Of a stretch of DNA of 64,000 nucleotides, positions 18,190-26,427 are shown piece by piece; position 1 is the stretch's first letter, and each line of letters opens with the position of its first letter. The notes beneath the pieces were generated by a model. The model saw nothing but the letters and a program-made list of their open reading frames with translations. It was not told the origin of the DNA and made no database searches. The position numbers were made by a program, and so were the translations under genes. Location of the stretch: the NCBI RefSeq assembly GCF_016862215.1, contig NZ_BOMN01000067.1, positions 1 to 64,000 on the forward strand. Direction: 5' to 3'. The stretch comes from Winogradskya humida (GTDB lineage: Bacteria; Actinomycetota; Actinomycetes; Mycobacteriales; Micromonosporaceae).

Positions 18190-19170
18190 TCAATGCCGGA
18201 ACAGGCGAACTCCCGTACGTACCAAAGTAATGCCGGTCCGCTGACACTCGGCGAGCACCTCAGCGGACCGGATCGAGCCACCGGGCTCAGCGATATACCG
18301 GACACCGTGCCGTGCAGCTTCCTCGACGTTGTCGGCGAACGGCAGCGCGCCGTCGGATACGAATGCGACGCCGTCCAGCACGCCCGGATCGCGCCGGAGC
18401 CACCAGGTGTCGACCTTCGCACCGGCGACCTGGGTGCAGTCCACCCGTGACTGCTGGCCGGCGCCGATGCCCAGGGTCATCCCATCGCGCAGGTACGCCA
18501 CGGAGTTCGACTGGGTGTGCTTGACGACGATGAGCCCGAGGAGCAGATCGTCCACGGCGCGGGCCGGGAGTCGAGGGTCGGACACCAGGTCACGGGTCAG
18601 GGCGAGGGCGTCGCGGGGCTGGGTGAGGCTCAGCCCGTACACCTCGCGGGTCTCTGTCTGTGGGGGTTGGAAGTCCGGATCGGCCTGCACGACGAGGAAG
18701 CGGCCGCCCTTCTTCTTCGACAGCGTGGCCATGACTCCCGGCTCGTAGCCCGGCGCAACGATGCCGTCCGAGACCACCCGGCGCAGCAGATCGGCGAGCT
18801 CCGCGTCGACAGGCCCGGAAACAGCGATGAAGTCGCCGTAGGAACTTTTCGGGTCAGCGTCCCGAGCCCGGACATAAGCGCTGGTCACCGCGCCGGTCGC
18901 CGCCGGATCCAGCCCGTGGGTCGCCGCCATGACGGCATCGATCGGCCCGGCCGTCGCCGCTCCGGCCGGTGAGACGTGTTTGAAGGAAGCCGCGGCGGGG
19001 CGGCCCAGGGCATTCGCGGCTTCCTTGACGAGTTGCCACGATGCTGCGGCGTCCAGCACGTTGATGTAGGACGGGTTGCCGTGCAGGAAGCGGAAGGGCT
19101 CGCGGGCCGGGTCGATCGGCGTCGCCGTTGATGGGCCCTGGTGCGGATTCAGGCCGTAACGCAGTTGCAT
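18190..19170 (-). CDS. Stand-alone AICAR formyltransferase (PurH transformylase domain)
   Basis: The ATG at 19170 has GGAGG 4 bp upstream and opens MQLRYGLNPHQ, the typical start of the transformylase half of PurH, so the longer upstream frame is rejected. 326 residues with SFKHVSPAG (the KHxNP-type folate/AICAR site), VVKHTQSNSVAYLRDG, IGAGQQSRVDC and FVSDGALPFADNVE, all hallmarks of AICAR transformylase. The N-terminal IMP cyclohydrolase domain is absent, giving a single-function enzyme for the penultimate step of purine synthesis, or a specialised paralogue. It converges with the Ig-like gene (9 bp apart). Confidence 0.88.
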   Translation of the reverse strand: MQLRYGLNPHQGPSTATPIDPAREPFRFLHGNPSYINVLDAAASWQLVKEAANALGRPAAASFKHVSPAGAATAGPIDAVMAATHGLDPAATGAVTSAYVRARDADPKSSYGDFIAVSGPVDAELADLLRRVVSDGIVAPGYEPGVMATLSKKKGGRFLVVQADPDFQPPQTETREVYGLSLTQPRDALALTRDLVSDPRLPARAVDDLLLGLIVVKHTQSNSVAYLRDGMTLGIGAGQQSRVDCTQVAGAKVDTWWLRRDPGVLDGVAFVSDGALPFADNVEEAARHGVRYIAEPGGSIRSAEVLAECQRTGITLVRTGVRLFRH

Positions 19171-19370
19171 GGTGCCTCCGATCGCAGAAACGTCTGCTCC
19201 GGAAGCGCCCAGGCGGTCGGCGCCAACACGAACAACACGGCCGGTTCCCCGGTGGTGATCCACCTACGCCAGTAGCGGCCCACCACCAGCCTAACGCGGG
19301 ACTCTCCTACGATGCGCGGGTGGCGTTCGGGTGAGGTTTCGCGCGGGCGGCGTACGGTCAAAACAGGGGT

Positions 19371-20165
19371 ATGCCTTCTTTTCCCTCCCGGGCCCGCGGT
19401 GCGGTTTCCCGTGGTGCTGACAGCACCTGGCTGGAACATCTGACCCGCGGCGGGCTCGTGGGGTACGGCGTGATCCATCTGCTTTTCGCGTGGCTGATCG
19501 TCCGGATCGCGTTCAGTGGCGCGGGCACCGACGGCGACCAGTCCGGCGCTCTGCACCGGCTCGCCGGGAAACCGTTTGGGACAGTTCTGATCGGGCTGAT
19601 CGTCGTCGGGCTGATCGCCATGGTGATCTGGCAGTTGCTCGAGGTTGTGGTCGGTCAGGAACGGATCATCTCCGCCGGTCGCGCGGCCTTCTACAGCTAT
19701 CTGAGCTGGTCCGGCATCAAGGTGCTGCGCGGCAAGGACAAGTCCAGCGCCGACATGCAGCAGCAGGCCAGCGAGGATCTGATGACCTCGGGTGGCGGCC
19801 GTTTCGTTGTGGCGCTGGCCGGGGTCGCGATCGCCGCCATCGGGATCGGGCTGGTCATTTTCGGAATCACGAAAAAATTCGAGAAACACCTCAAGCTGCG
19901 GGAGATGAGCGCCCACATTCGCAGGCTCACGCAGCGTCTCGGCATCATCGGGTACGCCGCCAAGGGCGGTTCCTACGCGATAGCCGGACTGCTTTTCGTG
20001 GTGGCAGCGATCCGCTACGACCCGGACAAGGCGCGCGGGCTGGACGCCGCTCTGAATGCGCTGGCCGGACAGGCGTACGGTCCGTGGCTCCTGGCACTTG
20101 TCGCGCTGGGCTTCGCGGCGTACGGATTGTTCTCGATCGTGCAGTCGCGTTACCGCAAAGTCTGA
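19371..20165 (+). CDS. DUF1206 membrane protein
   Basis: 264 residues with six predicted transmembrane helices arranged as three related pairs: about 28-48/68-92, 142-166/189-212 and 220-252. RGGLVGYGVIHL in the first pair and AAKGGSYAIAGL in the last are characteristic of the actinobacterial DUF1206 family, whose function is unknown. It is convergent with thymidine kinase, 12 bp between stops. Confidence 0.82.
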   Translation: MPSFPSRARGAVSRGADSTWLEHLTRGGLVGYGVIHLLFAWLIVRIAFSGAGTDGDQSGALHRLAGKPFGTVLIGLIVVGLIAMVIWQLLEVVVGQERIISAGRAAFYSYLSWSGIKVLRGKDKSSADMQQQASEDLMTSGGGRFVVALAGVAIAAIGIGLVIFGITKKFEKHLKLREMSAHIRRLTQRLGIIGYAAKGGSYAIAGLLFVVAAIRYDPDKARGLDAALNALAGQAYGPWLLALVALGFAAYGLFSIVQSRYRKV

Positions 20166-20177
20166 CTCCCCCTGCCG

Positions 20178-20783
20178 TCAGGCGGCCTTGGCCAGCGCCG
20201 GAGAATACGGCTGACCGGCCCGGTGATGACGCCGGCACAGCACGACGTAGCCCACGCCCGTGTCGGTGTCCCCCACCACGACGGTGTCGCCGTCCCGGAC
20301 CATCTCCCCGTCGACGACGCGGGCGTTCATCCGGGCCGGCTGCCCGCACCAGCACATCGGATAGACCTGCAACGCCTCGACGATATCGGCGAGCACCACC
20401 AGCCGCGCCGACCCGGGAAACTGAAGCCCCCGGAAGTCCGACAGCAGCCCGAACGTGAACACATCGATGTCATAGTTGTCCACCAGCGCGGCAAGCTGAT
20501 CGACCTGCTCCGGCGACAGGAACTGCGCCTCGTCGACAATCACGTGGTCAACCCGCTTGCCGGGCCGATCCAGCACCAGGTCGGTAAGGTCGGTCTCAGC
20601 CCCGATCTCCAGCGCATCCGCCGCCAGCCCGATCCGCGACGACACTATCCCCGTACCCGCGCGGTCCAACCGGGTCATCAGCAGCCCGTTACGCCCGCAG
20701 GCAGCGTACGTATGCCGGTACTGCAGCACCATCGTGCTCTTGCCACTGTTCATCGCCGCGTGCCGATAGTGCAGCTGAGCCAC
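20178..20783 (-). CDS. tdk: Thymidine kinase (type II)
   Basis: The start chosen is the GTG at 20783, giving MAQLHYRHAAMNSGKST; the frame extends 17 codons to an ATG at 20834, but those codons lie outside the family. 201 residues: P-loop AAMNSGKS (Lys15), the catalytic glutamate in VIVDEAQFL (Glu85), the lasso region, and a zinc site from CWCGQPA and the C-terminal CRRHH. It phosphorylates thymidine to dTMP for salvage. The conventional N-terminal GxMxxGKS glycine is Ala here (HAAMNSGKS), a minor oddity. Confidence 0.93.
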   Translation of the reverse strand: MAQLHYRHAAMNSGKSTMVLQYRHTYAACGRNGLLMTRLDRAGTGIVSSRIGLAADALEIGAETDLTDLVLDRPGKRVDHVIVDEAQFLSPEQVDQLAALVDNYDIDVFTFGLLSDFRGLQFPGSARLVVLADIVEALQVYPMCWCGQPARMNARVVDGEMVRDGDTVVVGDTDTGVGYVVLCRRHHRAGQPYSPALAKAA

Positions 20784-21019
20784 CGTACGATGCCGCCTCT
20801 CAGTATCTGGAGCCGGACGCACGTGCCGCGGCAAACGGCATGAATACTACTCATGCAGGTGGCAGCGGCGGCCGGTCGGTCGGTCCGGCAGCCGTATCCG
20901 TTCCGCCTTGACGCCGACATCGGTCACGAGAAATCCATCTTTGTCCCGCCGAACCTCCGCGGGCTGCCAATCCGTGGCGGGCCGCGCACCGATGAAACAG
21001 AACAACCCGCGGCCGGAAG

Positions 21020-21230
21020 TCAGAATTTGCCGCCACCGAGCACCAGCGCCGGCATATTCGCGCAGAGACCCGCCTCCAGCTCAATCACCGAGGGATAGAT
21101 CCGCGCCCCCTCAAGACGTCAGCTCCGCCCCGGCACCCTCGATCGGCGCCCGCTGCGGTCCGTCCGCCAGCCGCAACCGCCGCCGCGCAATCAGCGCTGC
21201 AACAAGCGGGTCGGGCACTTCGTGTGGCAT
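21020..21230 (-). pseudogene. Frameshifted small gene
   Basis: From an ATG at 21230 the minus strand reads 39 codons (MPHEVPDPLVAALIARRR...GAGAELTS) to a TGA at 21111-21113. Directly overlapping in another frame, a coding-like stretch continues (LEGARIYPSVIELEAG, then LCANMPALVLGGGKF) to a TGA at 21020. A single-base frameshift would join them into one protein of about 70 residues. The 536-bp gap between thymidine kinase (20783) and the gene at 21320 holds nothing else that I can support. It could equally be two chance frames. Confidence 0.35.
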
Positions 21231-21319
21231 GCCTTCAGCACTTGCCCCCTTCGCGGTCGCTATCTCGCCGCCGCCCGATTATTTGGCGTCCTTCTACAAG
21301 AAGGGCCCGACGATGGTCG

Positions 21320-21646
21320 TCAGGTCATGGCCAGTGGCAGCAGCCGCTGCTCCCACAAATGGACGAGCTGGCGGGCAGTCAGCCGGCGGATCTTCGGCCA
21401 GTCCTGCTCCAGCAGGTCCGGGTTGATGTGCTCGACGACATCACCGAGCTGCCCGCAGTCGAGCAGTGTGGTGTAGAGGGTGAGTCGCTGCCCGGCGTCG
21501 GTGACGTCGAAATCGGCAGGACCGGACCAGCACAACCGGTTGGGCAGATGCACAACCCCCGCCGCTGGGCCGCGCAGCTCCTGCCAGGAACTGGGTATGC
21601 GGCGATGCACCTCGGCGAATCGCGAAGGCAGTGCGGCAGCTTCCAC
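21320..21646 (-). CDS. Conserved-looking 108-residue protein
   Basis: A GTG start at 21646 gives 108 residues with a helical N-terminus, a central WQELRGPAAGVVHLP / LCWSGPADFDV block, then LYTTLLDCGQ, VVEHINPDLLEQDWPKI and VHLWEQRLLPL. From memory it resembles small actinobacterial proteins often encoded next to a larger nucleotidyltransferase-type partner; no such partner is present here. No catalytic motif is visible and the ribosome-binding site is weak. It lies downstream of the terminator of the 21711-23060 gene, so it needs its own promoter. Confidence 0.5.
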   Translation of the reverse strand: MEAAALPSRFAEVHRRIPSSWQELRGPAAGVVHLPNRLCWSGPADFDVTDAGQRLTLYTTLLDCGQLGDVVEHINPDLLEQDWPKIRRLTARQLVHLWEQRLLPLAMT

Positions 21647-21665
21647 CCAGGCATTATGCGGCGGA

Positions 21666-21695
21666 GTCCTCGCGCCCTTTCCAGGGCGCGAGGAC
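21666..21695 (-). terminator. Perfect 13-bp hairpin after the Ig-repeat gene
   Basis: GTCCTCGCGCCCT (21666-21678) pairs with AGGGCGCGAGGAC (21683-21695) over a TTCC loop, 16 bp beyond the stop of the minus-strand gene at 21711. It is a strong factor-independent-type stem without a long T-run. Confidence 0.85.
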
Positions 21696-21710
21696 CTGGG
21701 TTGGTGGGCG

Positions 21711-23060
21711 TCAGATGTTGGGGCGTTTGTGGAGGAGTTCGACGACGGTGAGGGTTTGGGACGGGGTGGAGGTGGAGGGGGTGTAGGTGCTGTCGCCGTT
21801 GTAGGTGGCGGTGATCTGGTAGGTGCCGACTCTGAAGAGGCTGGGTTTCGGGGAGCAGCCGACGTTGTTGGCGAGCGGGATGGTGCAGATGGCGACGGCT
21901 CCGGCCTTCACGGTGACGTTGCCGGTGGGGGTGCCGGTGGTGGCGGGGGTGATTTCGACGGTGAAGACCTCGGCGTCCTCGGCTCCGACGGCGATCGTGT
22001 CCGCTGACATGGTCAGGGTGGTGGTGGTTGGTTCCTTCGCCACGATCAGGGTCTGGGAGGTGTCGGTGGAGGTGGTGTTGGTGGCGTCACCGCTGTAGGT
22101 GGCGGTCAACGGGTAGGTTCCGGGGCGGAGCAGGTTGCCGGTTGTTGTTCTGCAGGTGCCTGTGCCGGCGGAGAGGGTGATCGTGCAGATGGTCGTCGTA
22201 CCCGTCCTGATCGTGACCCTGCCGGTCGGGGTGCCGCCGGCAGCGGGCGTGACCCTGGCGGTGAAGATCTCGGTCTGCTCGGCGTCGTAGGGCACCGAGG
22301 GGGCGGACAACGTCAGGGTCGTGGTCGTGGGTTGCACGGCCAGCACGGTGATCGTCCGCTGGACGGAGGAGCTGAAGAAGTTGCTGTCGCCGTTGTAGAC
22401 CGCGGTGAGCTGGCTGCTGCCGACCGGCAGGGTGGTCGCACCCAGGAAGCAGGAGCCGCCCGATCCGGTGCGGTCCAGGGTGGTGGTGCAGATGGTGAAC
22501 GATCCGGAAGCTGTGGTGTCCGTGATGGTCACCGTCCCGGTCGGAGTGCCGACATGGGAGGCCCAGGCTGTGCCGGTGAACGAGTAGCCCTGTTCGTTGC
22601 CGAAGACGAGCATCGGGTCGTTCGTCACGGTTGAGCCGTTGGGGTCGAGCACCGTCAGGGACGTGCTGCTCGTTTGCTTGGCCACGGTGAGAGTCAGTAG
22701 GCCGGAAGCAGCCTGGGCGGAATTCTCGTTGCCGCCGTAGTACGCGAAGATCTGGTAGGTGCCGACGGCCAGCTGGGAGGCGGGCATCGAGCAGGTTCCC
22801 GTGTGATTCACGACCGAGCCGGTGCACAGCCAGGTCGACCCGAGACGTACGCCGAAAAAGCCGAGCCCGTCACCGCCGGCGACGTCGACCCGCATCTGGT
22901 CCTGGTCCTCGTAGCCGAGATATGCGGTGCCGCTCTGCGGGGTCAGCGCCACCGATGTCGGCTCCTGGTCCGCCCAGGCCGGACCGGCGGTGATCGTCTC
23001 TGCCGCGACCGCCGCACACATCGCCATCGCGAATCCTGTCAGGACTTTTCGCCATCTCAT
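21711..23060 (-). CDS. Secreted protein with tandem bacterial Ig-like repeats
   Basis: 449 residues. ATG at 23060 with GGAAGGCG upstream. Signal peptide residues 1-31 (AWA-D). Four Ig-like repeats of about 95 residues follow, each opening with a (T)TTTLTxSxxxV motif and carrying the VTPAxxGTPTGxVTI...C(T)I...GT(Y)xITATYxGDxxxT signature common in bacterial Ig-like repeat proteins. Paired cysteines in each repeat suggest disulfides. The protein ends with LLHKRPNI and no anchor. It is a presumed secreted adhesin or structural protein; the ligand is unknown. Confidence 0.85.
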   Translation of the reverse strand: MRWRKVLTGFAMAMCAAVAAETITAGPAWADQEPTSVALTPQSGTAYLGYEDQDQMRVDVAGGDGLGFFGVRLGSTWLCTGSVVNHTGTCSMPASQLAVGTYQIFAYYGGNENSAQAASGLLTLTVAKQTSSTSLTVLDPNGSTVTNDPMLVFGNEQGYSFTGTAWASHVGTPTGTVTITDTTASGSFTICTTTLDRTGSGGSCFLGATTLPVGSSQLTAVYNGDSNFFSSSVQRTITVLAVQPTTTTLTLSAPSVPYDAEQTEIFTARVTPAAGGTPTGRVTIRTGTTTICTITLSAGTGTCRTTTGNLLRPGTYPLTATYSGDATNTTSTDTSQTLIVAKEPTTTTLTMSADTIAVGAEDAEVFTVEITPATTGTPTGNVTVKAGAVAICTIPLANNVGCSPKPSLFRVGTYQITATYNGDSTYTPSTSTPSQTLTVVELLHKRPNI

Positions 23061-23162
23061 GGTTCGCCTTCCGTCTTCCGCACACGAATAGTCCGTCCAC
23101 CGTGCATGGACGCGATGACGCGGCGCTGAAACGGCGCTGACCTCTGGCGAGTGGGCTGAGGA

Positions 23163-23193
23163 CCGGTCCGGTTTCCCCAGGAAACCGGACCGG
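23163..23193 (-). terminator. Perfect 14-bp hairpin after the PEBP gene
   Basis: CCGGTCCGGTTTCC (23163-23176) pairs with GGAAACCGGACCGG (23180-23193) across a 3-nt loop, 7 bp beyond the stop of the minus-strand gene at 23201. Confidence 0.85.
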
Positions 23194-23200
23194 CACGAGA

Positions 23201-23731
23201 TCAGGCGGCGGGGGTTTCGGCCGTGGCCACGATGGTGGCGCGGGCGAGGATGTGGCTGGCGATGGTGAAGCCGAGGAAGGCCGGGGTGCCCTCGGCGGGG
23301 ACGCCGATGTTCTCGACGTCGAGGGCGTGCACGGTGATGAAGTAGCGGTGCGGGCCGTGGCCGGCGGGCGGGGCGGCGCCGATGAACTGCGGAAGGCCGG
23401 CGTCGTTCTTGAGCTGGATGGCGCCGGCCGGAAGCTCGGCTCCTGCGGGCAAGGTGGTCACGGTGGCCGGGATGTCGGCGACGGCCCAGTGCCAGAAGCC
23501 CGACATCGTGGGGGCGTCGGGGTCGTAGACCGTCACCGCGTAGCTCTTGGTGCCTTCGGGGGCGCCGGACCAGGTCAGGTCGGGGGAGATGTCCTGGCCG
23601 CCGGGGATGCCGAACGCGCCGGACATCTGGGCAAGGGGCAGCGGGTGGCCGTCGTTGGCCGCGGCGCTCTTGACCTCGAAGGCCGGGACCTGCGGGAGAC
23701 GGGCAAACGGGTCGTTGGTGGCAGTAGTCAT
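23201..23731 (-). CDS. PEBP-family (YbhB/YbcL-like) protein
   Basis: Start at the ATG at 23731 (MTTATNDPFARLP), 176 residues; the longer frame runs into the divergent regulator's promoter. YDPDAPTMSGFWHWAVADIP and GPHRYFITVHAL are the two signature blocks that build the PEBP anion-binding pocket. Bacterial members are cytosolic, with ill-defined roles in small-molecule or phospho-ligand binding. It is divergent from, and probably controlled by, the XRE regulator at 23845 (113 bp between starts). Confidence 0.9.
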   Translation of the reverse strand: MTTATNDPFARLPQVPAFEVKSAAANDGHPLPLAQMSGAFGIPGGQDISPDLTWSGAPEGTKSYAVTVYDPDAPTMSGFWHWAVADIPATVTTLPAGAELPAGAIQLKNDAGLPQFIGAAPPAGHGPHRYFITVHALDVENIGVPAEGTPAFLGFTIASHILARATIVATAETPAA

Positions 23732-23844
23732 GGTCAACAGCCTGCGACCTGCGACGACGGTGAGGGAGATCCTCCGCATCCTGGTGCCCGGAGTGCCACC
23801 TTCAACGGTCGACGCACGGCGCGCCGCCGTAGCAAACTGGGACA

Positions 23845-24690
23845 ATGCCAGCGCCCAGAGCCACGAACCGGCCCGAGCTGTCCGCGTTCCTGCGGGCGAT
23901 GCGCGCCCGCGTGCACCCGGAAGACGTCGGGCTGCCGGAGATGAGCAGGCGCCGGACGCCCGGTTTACGGCGCCAGGAGGTCGCGCAGCTCGCCGCTGTC
24001 AGCATCGACTGGTACATCCGGCTGGAACAGGGCCGGGTCGGCGTACCCGGAACTGCCGTTCTGGATGCGGTGGCCCAGGCCTTGAAGCTGTCCGAGGCCG
24101 AACGACACCATCTGCACCTGATCGCCCGGGGTGAGGCCCCGCCGTCCCGGCATGTCCCGGCGCCGGCCAGCGAGTCGTTGCAGATGCTGCTGCACAGCAT
24201 GCCGACCACCCCGGCCTGGATCCTGGACTTCCGATTCGACGTCCTCGCGCACAACGCAGCCGCGGTAGCGGTCCTCGGAACCGGCATCGCTGTCGGGGCC
24301 AACACGGCGGAGCCCCTCTTCCTCAACCCGGGCGCCCGCGACTTCCAGCTGGACTGGACCCGCATCGCCCGCGAGCACGTCGGCAACCTGCGCGCCAACC
24401 TGGCCCGGCACCCGGACGATCCCCGGCTCAAGGCCCTGATCAGCGACCTACGCCGGTCGAGCACCGATTTCGCCGCCTGGTGGGACGACCAGACCGTCCA
24501 GGAACGTACGAACGGCACCAAACGCGTCCTGCACCCGATCGCCGGGGTCATGACCGTGCGCTACGACGTCCTGGCCGTCCAGGACGGCTCCGACCAGCGC
24601 CTGTCCGTCATCACCCCCGCGGACTCGGCCGCCGAGAACGCCTTGCGCTCCCTCATCTTCCAGGAGCGCGGCCTCCGCGCGGTGAACTGA
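23845..24690 (+). CDS. XRE-family regulator with MmyB-type ligand domain
   Basis: 281 residues. The helix-turn-helix lies at about residues 34-90 (RRQEVAQLAAVSIDWYIRLEQGR). It is followed by the MmyB-like ligand-binding domain, recognised by PAWILDFRFDVLAHNAAA, FQLDWTRIAREHVGNLRANL and LHPIAGVMTVRYDVL. In actinobacteria such regulators usually repress a divergent oxidoreductase or small enzyme gene; here the divergent gene encodes the PEBP protein, its likely target. Confidence 0.9.
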   Translation: MPAPRATNRPELSAFLRAMRARVHPEDVGLPEMSRRRTPGLRRQEVAQLAAVSIDWYIRLEQGRVGVPGTAVLDAVAQALKLSEAERHHLHLIARGEAPPSRHVPAPASESLQMLLHSMPTTPAWILDFRFDVLAHNAAAVAVLGTGIAVGANTAEPLFLNPGARDFQLDWTRIAREHVGNLRANLARHPDDPRLKALISDLRRSSTDFAAWWDDQTVQERTNGTKRVLHPIAGVMTVRYDVLAVQDGSDQRLSVITPADSAAENALRSLIFQERGLRAVN

Positions 24691-24753
24691 CGGCTTCACG
24701 CTCCCGCGCGGATGAGGCCGTGGTCACGTAGTTCGACAGCCTGAGCGGGCACG

Positions 24754-24772
24754 GTGATATCGTGATATCACA
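24754..24772. promoter_or_regulatory. Probable VapB operator
   Basis: Two abutting copies of GTGATATC (24754-24761, 24762-24769); the second forms a perfect 10-bp palindrome GTGATATCAC (24762-24771). It lies 21 bp before the antitoxin ATG, where toxin-antitoxin promoters are normally autoregulated by ribbon-helix-helix antitoxins. The AT-rich sequence stands out from its surroundings. Confidence 0.6.
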
Positions 24773-24792
24773 TACGTCTTGCGAGGTGCCCG

Positions 24793-25017
24793 ATGCCCAA
24801 CATCCTCATTCGCGATCTGAGCCAGGATGCCGTAGACCATATTGACGCCGCCGCCGCCAACCTTGGGTTGTCACGCAATGAATACCTGCGCCGCAAGCTG
24901 GAGGAGGGCTCCGGCCCTGCCGGTGTACGGGCGGTCACCGCCGAGGATTGGCAACGATCTGCAGACGTGTTTGCCGACCTGGCCGACCCGACGGTGATGG
25001 ACTCAGCGTGGCGGTGA
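24793..25017 (+). CDS. vapB: VapB-type antitoxin (ribbon-helix-helix)
   Basis: 74 residues. The N-terminal MPNILIRDLSQDAVDHIDAA plus SRNEYLRRKLEE is a MetJ/Arc-type ribbon-helix-helix fold of the FitA/VapB sort. The C-terminal tail (VTAEDWQRSADVFADLADP) should wrap over the toxin. Its TGA overlaps the toxin start by 4 bp, so the pair is translationally coupled. It is expected to neutralise the PIN toxin and repress the operon through the palindrome upstream. Confidence 0.88.
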   Translation: MPNILIRDLSQDAVDHIDAAAANLGLSRNEYLRRKLEEGSGPAGVRAVTAEDWQRSADVFADLADPTVMDSAWR

Positions 25018-25424
25018 CCAGATGGCTGATCGATAAGTCCGCGTATGTAAGGCTCCAACTCGGGCAAGCGGAAAATCGTGATCTGTGGAACACACGAATC
25101 AGCCGCGGGCTGGTCCGGCTTTCCACGATCACCCGGCTCGAGCTCGGTTACTCGGCGCGCTCCGGTGATGCCGGTCGCCGACAGTTTGCCCTCCCGCCGT
25201 TGTCCTTGATGCCGATCGAGTACCTGACTCCTGCTATCGAGGACAGGGCCTTCCAGGTGCAGATGCTCCTGGCAGACCGTGGCCAGCACCGCGCCCCGTC
25301 AATACCCGACCTGCTGATCGCGGCGATGGCGGAGAAGGCGTCGCTGACTGTTCTCGCCGTCGACAATGACTTCGACCTGATTGCCACCATCACCGGCCAG
25401 CCCGTCGAAACCATGGATGGCTGA
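25014..25424 (+). CDS. vapC: VapC-type PIN-domain ribonuclease toxin
   Basis: GTG at 25014 overlapping the antitoxin TGA (GTGA); a GTG two codons earlier is possible. 136 residues with the PIN acidic quartet: Asp7 (WLIDKSA), Glu43 (TRLELGYS), Asp99 (IPDLLIAAMAE) and Asp117/Asp119 (AVDNDFDLIA). All key residues are present, so the toxin looks active. VapC enzymes cleave tRNA or rRNA to arrest growth. The target is not predictable. Confidence 0.9.
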   Translation: MTRWLIDKSAYVRLQLGQAENRDLWNTRISRGLVRLSTITRLELGYSARSGDAGRRQFALPPLSLMPIEYLTPAIEDRAFQVQMLLADRGQHRAPSIPDLLIAAMAEKASLTVLAVDNDFDLIATITGQPVETMDG

Positions 25425-25508
25425 ACAGGTTCAGGCGGGGTGGTCGCCGGTGGTGGGGGTGGCGTACCGGGCTGATTCACATGACTTCTTCCGTGGGGAT
25501 GCGGTCAC

Positions 25509-26351
25509 TCATGGGAGCGGGTTCACGGGTTGCAAACGTGGATCACGCACGAAAGCGGCAGCGAGCGCGGCAACCCGGGTGCCGCCGGTGGTCACCGCGT
25601 TGTGGGCCGAGCCGGGGATCTCGCCGGTGCTGCCGGCGTGGGCCAGTGCTGCTGCCTGCTCGACCCAGGAGGCCGGGGCGATGGGGTCGTGCTGACCGCG
25701 CAGGACCAGGATCGGTGCGGAAACCAGGGGGATCCGGCGGGCCATGCGGTGAGTGACGGCATCTTTGAGGGTACGCAGGACGCGCCGCGGTCCGGCCTCG
25801 CGGAAATCGGTCAGCATCGCGGGGATCTGCTTGGGGTCCTCGCTGAGCAGGTCGCGTGACCAGCGGCGGATCTGGGCGGATGACGTGGGCGCGGCCGGGT
25901 CGACGGTCGGGCCGACGAGGACGAGGGCGGCGGTCAGGTCCGGGCGGCGGATCGCGAGTTCGACGGCGATCTGGCAGCCGTACGAGTTGGCGAGGATGTT
26001 CGCGGTGGTGATGCCGGCGGTGCCCATCCAGGCGGCGAGCACGTCGGCGTGCTGGCCGGTGGTGAGGACCCGCGGGGTCTTCTCGGAGAGCCCGAAGCCG
26101 GGCAGGTCGGGGACGAACACCGCGCCGGGCAGTGCGGCCGCGGTGGGCATCAGATAGCGGTGCGACACCGCCAGGCCGTGCAGCAGCACCCAGGCCGGTT
26201 CGGTGGTGGCCGGGACGCCGCGGCGGCGGATGTGCAGACGCAGGCCACGGGCCGTCACCGTCTCGCTGGTGAACCCTTCGGCGGGCCGGGGAGCGGCGCG
26301 CGTCAGGCGCTCTTCGGCGGGGCTCATCCGGGCCGTCCGTGACAGTCGCAT
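25509..26351 (-). CDS. Alpha/beta hydrolase
   Basis: The frame is open to 26420, but that start would lie upstream of the neighbour's terminator. The ATG at 26351 (MRLSRTARMSP, about 280 residues) or the ATG at 26327 is therefore preferred. Fold landmarks are the oxyanion LLHGLAVSH, PDLPGFGLSE, nucleophile elbow NSYGCQ (Ser in GxSxxG-like NSYG), the acid in LRGQHDPI, and the histidine in GSAHNAV. The nucleophile motif A-N-S-Y-G replaces the usual G-x-S-x-G first glycine. Substrate unknown. Confidence 0.78.
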   Translation of the reverse strand: MRLSRTARMSPAEERLTRAAPRPAEGFTSETVTARGLRLHIRRRGVPATTEPAWVLLHGLAVSHRYLMPTAAALPGAVFVPDLPGFGLSEKTPRVLTTGQHADVLAAWMGTAGITTANILANSYGCQIAVELAIRRPDLTAALVLVGPTVDPAAPTSSAQIRRWSRDLLSEDPKQIPAMLTDFREAGPRRVLRTLKDAVTHRMARRIPLVSAPILVLRGQHDPIAPASWVEQAAALAHAGSTGEIPGSAHNAVTTGGTRVAALAAAFVRDPRLQPVNPLP

Positions 26352-26385
26352 GCCTGCGACTACCCCGTCACAGTCCGGATAGACG

Positions 26386-26417
26386 AAGGCGGCGCCGGAA
26401 GCTTCCGGCGCCGCCTT
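26386..26417 (-). terminator. 32-bp perfect palindrome after the LPTTG protein gene
   Basis: AAGGCGGCGCCGGAAG is followed immediately by its own reverse complement (26386-26417), 10 bp past the stop of the minus-strand gene at 26428. The very stable stem is the evident terminator and separates that gene from the hydrolase downstream. Confidence 0.88.
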
Positions 26418-26427
26418 CAAAGACCGA

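Noticed and set aside
26352..26420. Longer start for the alpha/beta hydrolase
   Set aside because: It would place the 32-bp terminator palindrome of the neighbouring gene inside the coding sequence.
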